Shown here in pieces: positions 7,919 to 14,303 of a DNA stretch of 14,303 nt. The stretch comes from CASQEL01 sp036655975 (lineage in GTDB: Bacteria > Desulfobacterota > Desulfovibrionia > Desulfovibrionales > Desulfovibrionaceae), in contig JAVVPD010000058.1 of assembly GCA_036655975.1 (NCBI GenBank), positions 1 to 14,303 of the forward strand, in the 5' to 3' direction. The notes under the pieces were generated by a model. That model saw only the letters and a program-made list of their open reading frames with translations, did not search any database and had not been told where the DNA came from. Each line of letters begins with the position of its first letter. Within the stretch, counting starts at the first letter, position 1. A program made the position numbers and the translations under genes.

Positions 7919-10900
7919 ATGAGCCAAGATTTTATGGATGCTGAACTTTTTGCGGATTTTATTATTGAAGCAAAAGAGCACCTAGAAACTATTGAACCCA
8001 ATCTTCTTGAGCTTGAAAAAACTCCAGATAATCTTGGCTTGCTTAACGAAATTTTTCGTCCCATGCACTCCCTTAAGGGGGCATCAGGATTTTTGGGTTT
8101 AAACAAAATCAATCAACTTGCCCACAAGTCGGAAAATATTCTGGACGAATTGCGTAAAGGCTCTATGGTTGTCACCGCTGAAATCATGGATGTCATCCTG
8201 TCTTCCACCGATGCTCTACGCCAAATTATTGATAATTTAGAGACAACAAACTCGGAAGGGGATGTGGAAATTGACCACATCAAAGCCCAAATTGATGTTA
8301 TTATGGCTGAAGCCTCCGGGCAGGGAACGCCCGTAAACAAAACAACAGCCGCCAATACACCCGAAATACCAAAGGTTGCTCCGCCCCCCCCCGCTGAAAT
8401 TGTCGAAAAAGCCGTGCCTGCGGCCCATGTTGCCGAAACACCCGCCCCCCAAAGCCCCCTTCCGGCCAAAAATTCCGCGCTGACGCCTGCCGTCCAGCGT
8501 AGCGGCCTGAGTTCTAAGGACTGGATTGCCAATCAGGCCCAAAAACAAAGCTACGCCCTGACCGCCTTTGGTGAAGGTCACCTGAAAGACTTCATCGACG
8601 AATCTTTTGAAATTATTGAAATGCTCAACAGCGGTTTGTTGAGCCTTGAAGACGGCCCTGCGGGACAAGACGAGCTGGTCAATGACCTATTCCGCTATTT
8701 TCATAACCTTAAAGGCAATAGTGGCATCATCGGGTTTCAAGAACTCAATAGTCTTACCCATGAAGCTGAAACCCTGCTGAATAATATCCGCCGGGGGGAA
8801 GCTATTCCCACCCACGAATTGATCGACTTGCTGTTGTTTGTCGCTGACGTGATGGAATCCCTGGTTCAAGGTATTGACCCCAATAGTGGCTCCGTGTCGC
8901 CCTTTGAAACCTCACTGGTCTTGGCCCAATTGCAACAGGCCGTTGCGGGAGGCCCCATCCAATTGCCCGCAGGCCTCATGGAAGCAAGCCCAGAAGAACC
9001 TGCCCCTGCGGAAAGCACCCCTGAAGAGCCCGTCCCCGAAAATACAGCCCCCCAAAAAACGGAGCAGCTTTCGCCTTTGGAAGTGGTTACGCCCGTCATT
9101 CTGCCTGTGGGCACGGATGGCGATGATCTAGATATTTTTTCGGTTACCGTGCGCCAGCAGATTGAAATCATCCACGCCGCCATGGGCACCCTGAAAAAAG
9201 ACGGCAACCACAAAGAATCCATAGATGCCTTGTACCGCTGTCTCGTGGCCATCAAAAATGCGTGCTCTTTCGTGCATTATGAAGAAATAAAAGTGTATGC
9301 GGAACGTACCGCCGGCATCGTAGAATCCGCCCGCAGTTCCGACATGGACTTTGGCATGCTCCTGGATATGCTTGGTCAAGAAGTTGAAATTATCAATGAT
9401 ATGCTTTTGGCGCAGATAGCCGAAGCCGGCACGGCAGTCACGGAGACCCCCCCCGAATCGGCTGAAATACAAGCCCCCGCTCCTGCACCTGTCACCGAGG
9501 AAACAGCGCCCACGGCACCGCAAATTTCCGCTCCCGTAGCAGAGCAGCCCCAAGCAGAACCAGTGCCCCCTCGACCCGCCTCCCCCGATACGCGCCTACT
9601 TACGCGCCTGCCCCAAAGCCCAGAAGGCGAGAGCGAACCCAGTGCGCCGCTTATTAAGACTGTGCCCATTGCCACAGCCAAGGCCCCCGCGCAAGTGGCT
9701 AAAGCACCTGTGGCTAAAACGCCAACGCCGAAAGCCGCTCCTGCCGCAAAAACGCCAGCCCCCCCCGCTGCTGCGGCTGCCGACCACAAAGGTTCGTCCA
9801 CTATTCGTGTTGACCACGAAAAACTTGATCACCTCATGAACCTTATAGGCGAGTTGATTATCAACCGTAACCGCTACACGCTTATTGCCCGCAGCCTTGA
9901 AGAAAAGGGGCAAGAAGTAGATGTTGCCCAAGTGGCGCAAAGTCTTTCCGAAACCACCTATGCCATGGCGCGCATTTCAGACGATTTGCAAGACACCATC
10001 ATGAAGGTACGCATGGTTCCCGTGGCTTCGGTATTTTCCCGTTTTCCCCGTTTGGTGCGCGACCTTTCGCGCAAAAGCGGCAAAGAAGTTGACCTGATTC
10101 TTGAAGGTGAAGAAACCGAACTGGATAAAAGCGTGGTTGAAGTCATCGGCGATCCGCTGGTGCACTTAATCAGAAACGCCATGGACCACGGCGTAGAAGC
10201 CGAGGCGGAACGTATTGCCAAGGGCAAAAATCCCAAAGGGCGTGTGGTTCTGCGCGCTTACCATCGCGGGAATTCTGTTGCCATTGAAATTGAAGATGAC
10301 GGTAAAGGCATTGACCCCGAAAAAATGCGGGAAGTCGCCGTACGCAAGGGTATCCTTAATCAAGATGAAGCCCGCCAGCTGGACGACCGCGAAGCCATGG
10401 AACTTATTTTTGCCCCTGGCTTCTCCTCTGCCGAAACCATTACAGATATCTCCGGTCGTGGCGTGGGAATGGACGTGGTGCGTACCAACATCAAAAATCT
10501 TAAAGGCAGTGTCAGTATTAGCTCAGAAGTGGGCAAGGGCACTCGCTTTACCCTGTCTCTGCCGCTGACTCTCGCCATTATTGACGCGCTCATGGTCAAT
10601 GTGGCCGGCCAAATGTACGCCATTCCCTTGGATGCGGTATCCGAAACCACCAAAATTGAAGCCGTGCGCCTCACCGACGTCAAAGGACGCAAAGCCGTTA
10701 CCTTGCGCGGTGAAGTTATCGGTATTGTCGAAATGGCAGAACTCCTCTGCCTGCCCCGCAAACCGCTGCCCGAAATGCTGCCCGTGGTGGTTATCCATGA
10801 TAATGAACGACGCCTCGGTATTGTTGTAGATCGCCTCCTTGAACGCCAAGAAATCGTTATTAAACCCCTTGGGGCCTACCTTGGCGACCTCAATGGCATC

Positions 10901-10990
10901 TCTGGGGCCACCATCATGGGCGACGGCTCTGTCATTCTCATCCTTGATCCCCACGAAATTTATATGCTCGCCACTTCCAAGGCGTCATAA
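7919..10990 (+). CDS. cheA: CheA histidine kinase with two active HPt domains and a third degenerate one
   Basis: About 1023 residues, far longer than the ~650 of the classic enzyme. Order: HPt1 (about 3-105, His50 in HSLKG); Pro/Ala linker (about 132-205); HPt2 (about 215-325, His262 in HNLKG); Pro/Glu linker (about 340-400); an HPt-like helical domain (about 403-500) with Val443 where His is expected; a long Pro/Ala linker (about 505-625); dimerisation domain P3 (from about 627); HATPase with N box around His749/Asn753, G1 DDGKG at about 793 and G2 GRGVGMD at about 846; C-terminal CheW-like P5 (about 880-1015). No P2 (CheY-binding) domain is recognisable. It phosphorylates CheY and CheB in response to receptors. 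ATG 7919 is chosen for AAGG (7908-7911) upstream; an in-frame GTG at 7898 would add 7 residues. It lies 84 bp after cheY with no strong terminator between. Confidence 0.95.
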   Translation: MSQDFMDAELFADFIIEAKEHLETIEPNLLELEKTPDNLGLLNEIFRPMHSLKGASGFLGLNKINQLAHKSENILDELRKGSMVVTAEIMDVILSSTDALRQIIDNLETTNSEGDVEIDHIKAQIDVIMAEASGQGTPVNKTTAANTPEIPKVAPPPPAEIVEKAVPAAHVAETPAPQSPLPAKNSALTPAVQRSGLSSKDWIANQAQKQSYALTAFGEGHLKDFIDESFEIIEMLNSGLLSLEDGPAGQDELVNDLFRYFHNLKGNSGIIGFQELNSLTHEAETLLNNIRRGEAIPTHELIDLLLFVADVMESLVQGIDPNSGSVSPFETSLVLAQLQQAVAGGPIQLPAGLMEASPEEPAPAESTPEEPVPENTAPQKTEQLSPLEVVTPVILPVGTDGDDLDIFSVTVRQQIEIIHAAMGTLKKDGNHKESIDALYRCLVAIKNACSFVHYEEIKVYAERTAGIVESARSSDMDFGMLLDMLGQEVEIINDMLLAQIAEAGTAVTETPPESAEIQAPAPAPVTEETAPTAPQISAPVAEQPQAEPVPPRPASPDTRLLTRLPQSPEGESEPSAPLIKTVPIATAKAPAQVAKAPVAKTPTPKAAPAAKTPAPPAAAAADHKGSSTIRVDHEKLDHLMNLIGELIINRNRYTLIARSLEEKGQEVDVAQVAQSLSETTYAMARISDDLQDTIMKVRMVPVASVFSRFPRLVRDLSRKSGKEVDLILEGEETELDKSVVEVIGDPLVHLIRNAMDHGVEAEAERIAKGKNPKGRVVLRAYHRGNSVAIEIEDDGKGIDPEKMREVAVRKGILNQDEARQLDDREAMELIFAPGFSSAETITDISGRGVGMDVVRTNIKNLKGSVSISSEVGKGTRFTLSLPLTLAIIDALMVNVAGQMYAIPLDAVSETTKIEAVRLTDVKGRKAVTLRGEVIGIVEMAELLCLPRKPLPEMLPVVVIHDNERRLGIVVDRLLERQEIVIKPLGAYLGDLNGISGATIMGDGSVILILDPHEIYMLATSKAS
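8384..8392 (+). repeat. C9 homopolymer inside cheA
   Basis: Nine consecutive C residues encode three proline codons in the first Pro/Ala linker of CheA. A one-base slip would change frame after HPt1 and remove the kinase core. Two C8 runs lie further on in the same gene (9447-9454 and 9769-9776). Confidence 0.9.
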
Positions 10991-10993
10991 TGG

Positions 10994-11021
10994 CTCAGGG
11001 GAGGCAAAAGCCTCCCCTGAG
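10994..11021. terminator. Strong inverted repeat between convergent operons
   Basis: CTCAGGGGAGGC (10994-11005) pairs perfectly with GCCTCCCCTGAG (11010-11021) around an AAAA loop, a 12-bp G+C-rich stem starting 3 bp after the cheA stop. It sits between the convergent ends of cheA and hypE, where a shared terminator is expected. Neither strand carries a T tract after the stem, so it may act as a 3'-end stabiliser or with Rho rather than as an intrinsic terminator. Confidence 0.6.
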
Positions 11022-11061
11022 GCCTCACCAACAAGACCTTCCCCCCTCAACTCCCCTCTAT

Positions 11062-12084
11062 TTAACAAATTCTGGGTAATTGCGCGCCTTCCAGCATGGT
11101 AAGCAGGCGTTTCCCCCCCAGGGGAGTTTCCAGAACAACCTGCCCGGCTCGGGCCGGCCCTTTCCCTGCGGTCTGAACGTGCCCGATGATGGCGGCATTG
11201 GTGCCGTATTTTTCTGAACGCAATAGGGCTAAAGCCGATTCGGCTTTAGCAGCGGGAAGAATACAGATGAGCTTACCTTCATTGGCGAGGTACAGAGGAT
11301 CAAGCCCAAGGAAGGAACAGCCATTTTTAACGCTTTCACTAACGGGAATGGCGCTTTCGCGGATATGGATGACATGTTGGGATTGCTCGGCAATTTCGTT
11401 CAAGGTAGTAGCAAGACCGCCACGGGTGGGATCGCGCAAAACATGAATGTCGCCTATTTCTTGTAACAAGCGGGTCGTAAGGGTGTTCAGGGGTGCGGAA
11501 TCCGAACAGACATCAGAATCAAAGGTCAAACCCTCGCGCTGCAGCATAATGGTCAAGCCATGATCCCCCATGGGGCCACTCACAAGCACGGCGTCTCCGT
11601 CTTGGGCGCTATGCCCCGAGGGACTAGGGCTCGTGAGGATGGTGCCAATACCCGTGGTATTAATAAACAGCTTGTCACACGCGCCGCGCGGTACAACTTT
11701 GGTGTCGCCGGTAACGATAAGCACCTTGGCTTCGTGTGCGGCGGAGGCCATATCTTGTACAACCGTTTCAAGATCTGCAAAGGGCAGGCCTTCTTCAATA
11801 ATAAAGGCGCAACTCAGGTATCGGGGCTGTGCGCCGAGCATGGACACGTCATTGACCGTGCCGTGTACGGCGAGGGTGCCGATGCTACCACCGGGGAAAA
11901 AGAGCGGCGTCACCGTGTAGGAATCGGTACTCATGGCTATGGGGCCGGCAATTTCTAAACGGGCGGCATCGTCCATGACATCAAGGATAGGGTTGGAAAA
12001 ATGTTTGAAAAAACATTCTTGAATCAACCTTTGCGAGGCTTTACCGCCGCTACCGCAGTCTAACAAAATATGTGACGATGCCAT
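11062..12084 (-). CDS. hypE: HypE: hydrogenase maturation, carbamoyl dehydratase
   Basis: About 340 residues, full length for HypE. It has the PurM/AIR-synthase-like fold pattern: an N-terminal GSGGKASQ segment, an ATP-binding STDSYTVTP..FPGGSIG segment, and DPTRGG in the second half. It ends in Pro-Arg-Ile-Cys, the hallmark tail: in the family HypF transfers a carbamoyl group to this cysteine and HypE dehydrates it with ATP to a thiocyanate, the source of the cyanide ligands of the [NiFe] centre. The N-terminal His often seen before GSGG is Cys here. GGGAGG (12094-12089) precedes two adjacent ATG codons; 12084 is preferred for spacing and overlaps the hypD stop as TGATG, while 12087 (ATGA overlap) is also possible. 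Confidence 0.95.
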   Translation of the reverse strand: MASSHILLDCGSGGKASQRLIQECFFKHFSNPILDVMDDAARLEIAGPIAMSTDSYTVTPLFFPGGSIGTLAVHGTVNDVSMLGAQPRYLSCAFIIEEGLPFADLETVVQDMASAAHEAKVLIVTGDTKVVPRGACDKLFINTTGIGTILTSPSPSGHSAQDGDAVLVSGPMGDHGLTIMLQREGLTFDSDVCSDSAPLNTLTTRLLQEIGDIHVLRDPTRGGLATTLNEIAEQSQHVIHIRESAIPVSESVKNGCSFLGLDPLYLANEGKLICILPAAKAESALALLRSEKYGTNAAIIGHVQTAGKGPARAGQVVLETPLGGKRLLTMLEGAQLPRIC

Positions 12085-13190
12085 CATGCCTCCCAATGGT
12101 ATTTAGCGTAGGCAGCGCAACTGCCTTCGGTAGACACCATGCACGGCCCCACGGGCTTGGCGGGGGTGCAGGTTGTATTAAATAAAGGACATTCAGGAGG
12201 GGTAAGCTTCCCCTTCAGCACATCCCCGCACTTGCAGCCGCGCAGGGGTTTAACTTCCGGCAGGCTAAGCGCAAGCCGCTGCATGGCATCCCAATGGGCA
12301 AAAGCGGGCTTAAAGACCAGACCGCTTTGCGGAATAGCGCCGATGCCACGCCACAGGGCATCACTTGTGGTGAACACTTCGTCCAACACGGCGCGGGCCT
12401 TGGGGTTACCGTGTTCGTGCACGGCCCGAGGATAGGCATTGACCACCTCCGCGCGGCCTGCGCGTTTTTGTTCTGCCAACAGACACAGCGCCGAAAGAAT
12501 ATCCACAGGTTCAAAACCCGCCACCACGCTGGGGGTAGCAAATTCGGAGGCAAGAAAGGCGTAAGGTTCCAGCCCAAGAATGGTGGACACGTGCCCCGGC
12601 AACAAGAAGGCGTCCACCGCGCACGCGGCATCACTGAGCAGAGCGCGCAAGGCGGGGGGCACCAATTTATGGAAGGACAGCACACAGGCGTTTTTGATGC
12701 CCTGCTCCCGCGCCATCAGCACCGTAGCCGCCACAGTGGGCGCGGTAGTTTCAAAGCCAACGCCCAAAAAGACAACGGTATCATGCGGATTTTGGGTAGC
12801 CAACGTCAATATGTCGAGGGGGGAATACACAATTTCCACCCGCGCTCCGGCAGCCTGAGCATGTTTGAGGGAATGCCCGTCCGGCCCGGGAACCCGCATC
12901 AAGTCACCAAAGGTGGCTACAATAACGCCGTCCCGCCCCGCTAAATCCACAAAGGTAGCAACTTCCGCATCGTGGGTGACACAGACAGGACAACCCGGCC
13001 CTGAAAGATGGGTCACTTCCGGCGGCAACACGTCCCGCAGTCCGCTCTGAAAAATAGCCACCGTATGGGTACCGCACACTTCCATAAAGCGCAGCGGGCT
13101 TTGCCCCTCCAAGGCGCGTTGCAAGCGTTCCAATAAGGCGTGGCACAGTTGCGGATCTTTAAACGAGGCATTCACATCCATAGCAGTCAT
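12084..13190 (-). CDS. hypD: HypD: [4Fe-4S] hydrogenase maturation protein
   Basis: 368 residues, the usual HypD length. The family's cysteine motifs are all visible: CGTH (Cys39), GPGCPVC (Cys67, Cys70), a GCKCGDVLKG segment, and the C-terminal cluster of cysteines ending in PVGPCMVSTEGSCAAY. HypD with HypC forms the scaffold on which the Fe(CN)2CO unit of [NiFe] hydrogenases is built, accepting cyanide from HypE. ATG 13190 follows a GAGGAGG site at close spacing and overlaps the glf stop (ATGA). ATG 13181 is a weaker alternative. HypC is not in the window. Confidence 0.96.
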   Translation of the reverse strand: MTAMDVNASFKDPQLCHALLERLQRALEGQSPLRFMEVCGTHTVAIFQSGLRDVLPPEVTHLSGPGCPVCVTHDAEVATFVDLAGRDGVIVATFGDLMRVPGPDGHSLKHAQAAGARVEIVYSPLDILTLATQNPHDTVVFLGVGFETTAPTVAATVLMAREQGIKNACVLSFHKLVPPALRALLSDAACAVDAFLLPGHVSTILGLEPYAFLASEFATPSVVAGFEPVDILSALCLLAEQKRAGRAEVVNAYPRAVHEHGNPKARAVLDEVFTTSDALWRGIGAIPQSGLVFKPAFAHWDAMQRLALSLPEVKPLRGCKCGDVLKGKLTPPECPLFNTTCTPAKPVGPCMVSTEGSCAAYAKYHWEA

Positions 13191-14303
13191 ATCCTCCTCA
13201 AGGCGTCACCGACGCGCCGCGCTGCCGCCAAGCCTGCCAGCACCGCCTCGTCCATATTGAGATAGGCAAAAGCGCCCAAACGTCCCGCAAAAACTATATT
13301 CGGGGCTTCCCGCTGCGCCGTAAGCTGGTAGCGGTGCAGTATATCTACGCTAGCCTCGGTACGTATCGGATAATAGGGGATAGTCGCCCCTGCTTCATGA
13401 GCACGCGGATATTCCAAGCTTACCGTGGTACCCAAGGCTTTATCCCCCTGTGATTGCTGTCCGGTAAGATGACGATATTCGCTGATTCGTGTAAAGGGCA
13501 CCTCAAAATGGGGATAATTCACCACCCCCACGGGCAAATGCTGTTCCTGTGCATAGTGTTCAAACACAAAATCCAAGCTGCGGTACGGTAAGCAACCGTG
13601 ACACGCCCCCCAATATTCATCCATCGGGCCGGTATATATGCACTGTTTCCACTGCACATTGCCCACAGTTGCAAAGGCTGTGCCCGTTCGTAAAGTGATA
13701 TTTTTGTGCTGCAACATGGCGGAAAACAAGGGACTGAAACCCTGCGCGGGCATGCACTGAAAGCTGTCCGTAAAATATCGGTCATCGTAGCTGACACGCA
13801 CCGGCACCCGCCCCGTAATAGCAGGATCAATATCCTCTGGGGACAATCCCCACTGTTTCCGAGTATACCCTTCAAAAACCCGCGCATACACATAGGCCGC
13901 AAGATCCGCTAATTCCTCGTATGGCGAGGCACGCAGCGCCAAAATGGGAACCTTCGCGCCATAGCCAAAGGTTTCCACCAGCCGCGTCACCAAACCTTGC
14001 CCTGCCGCTCCGGGAAAAAGCATGGCTATGGATGTCAAATTAATCGGCAGAGGCACAAGGCGATTGTCTATCAAGCCCACTACCCGGTGCTCATAGGGGC
14101 GCCATGGCGTAAAACGGGATAAAAAATCCACCACCTCTGGCCGCGAAGTATGAAAAATATGCGGCCCGTAGAGATGGATACGCAGCCCATGTGCGTCGAG
14201 TACGTCGTAGCAATTGCCCCCCGCGTGTTCACGGGCATCAATGACCAGCACCCGCGCTCCGGATTCCGCCAGCCAGCGGGCCGCAGAAGCGCCGGTCATA
14301 CCC
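13187..14303 (-). CDS. glf: UDP-galactopyranose mutase (5' end outside window)
   Basis: The frame stays open to the window edge. The visible ATG at 14299 sits inside the FAD-binding Gly-rich loop (G-M-T-G-A), so it is not the start; roughly a dozen N-terminal residues are missing. After it come the flavin-binding strand ending in acidic VLVIDAR, GGNCYD, the HLYGPHIFHT segment, YTRKQWG, a VSYDDRYFTDSFQ stretch, and C-terminal FAGRLGAFAYLNMDEAV, all matching Glf. The enzyme uses reduced FAD to interconvert UDP-galactopyranose and UDP-galactofuranose, a precursor for galactofuranose in O-antigen or capsule. Its stop overlaps the hypD start (ATGA), and the hypD ribosome site lies in its last codons. 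Confidence 0.93.
   Translation of the reverse strand, partial: GMTGASAARWLAESGARVLVIDAREHAGGNCYDVLDAHGLRIHLYGPHIFHTSRPEVVDFLSRFTPWRPYEHRVVGLIDNRLVPLPINLTSIAMLFPGAAGQGLVTRLVETFGYGAKVPILALRASPYEELADLAAYVYARVFEGYTRKQWGLSPEDIDPAITGRVPVRVSYDDRYFTDSFQCMPAQGFSPLFSAMLQHKNITLRTGTAFATVGNVQWKQCIYTGPMDEYWGACHGCLPYRSLDFVFEHYAQEQHLPVGVVNYPHFEVPFTRISEYRHLTGQQSQGDKALGTTVSLEYPRAHEAGATIPYYPIRTEASVDILHRYQLTAQREAPNIVFAGRLGAFAYLNMDEAVLAGLAAARRVGDALRRI

Noticed and set aside
11560..11958. 132-codon plus-strand frame opposite hypE
   Set aside because: It is antisense to the conserved hypE core and contains no recognisable motif; a shadow frame.
12294..12944. 216-codon plus-strand frame opposite hypD
   Set aside because: It lies wholly antisense to a clearly recognised hypD with all cysteine motifs; the length follows from G+C-rich codon bias, with no start signal or recognisable domain.
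13187..14299. Complete glf starting at ATG 14299
   Set aside because: The ATG lies inside the Gly-rich FAD loop; a start there would remove the first beta-strand and glycines needed for flavin binding. The frame is open to the window edge, so the gene is cut by the window.
1..14303. CRISPR array or insertion sequence
   Set aside because: No regularly spaced direct repeats, transposase motifs or terminal inverted repeats flanking a gene were seen.

Overview
The window looks like a chromosomal segment of a Desulfovibrionaceae-type sulfate-reducing (or related) bacterium. The grounds are a chemosensory operon whose order (cheB, HEAT protein, cheR, parA, cheW, cheY, multi-HPt cheA) I associate from memory with Desulfovibrio, [NiFe]-hydrogenase maturation genes, a large autotransporter, and moderate G+C (about half, by eye). 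This is inference from content; I cannot name a species.

Layout. Positions 1-1617 (+) are the 3' part of an autotransporter: passenger end plus complete C-terminal beta-barrel. Positions 1618-2088 hold several hairpins (terminator-like), a tRNA-Pro(CGG) gene on the minus strand with its own terminator, and a good sigma70-type promoter reading into the next operon. Positions 2089-10990 (+) are one tight seven-gene chemosensory operon: cheB, a protein made entirely of HEAT repeats, cheR, a ParA-type ATPase, a CheW with a long N-terminal extension, a stand-alone CheY, and a CheA of about 1023 residues with two intact HPt domains and one apparently dead one. A 12-bp perfect inverted repeat lies in the 71-bp gap to the convergent minus-strand operon. 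That operon (14303 down to 11062) is glf (UDP-galactopyranose mutase, 5' end outside the window), hypD and hypE, each overlapping the next by one to four bases.

How the genes fit together. CheA, CheW, CheY, CheR and CheB make a complete signalling core with adaptation enzymes, but no chemoreceptor is encoded here, so receptors must come from elsewhere. The ParA ATPase overlaps by 7 bp a CheW carrying an extra N-terminal segment of about 73 residues. This recalls the ParC/ParP pair that positions chemosensory arrays in Vibrio and suggests a built-in array-localisation module. The HEAT protein, lodged between the methylesterase and the methyltransferase, has no assigned role and is a probable scaffold. 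The HypD/HypE pair supplies the cyanide-ligand steps of [NiFe]-hydrogenase assembly; its translational coupling to a cell-surface sugar enzyme is unexpected.

The most interesting material is the ParA/extended-CheW/HEAT/degenerate-HPt combination, which looks like a structurally elaborated chemosensory system.
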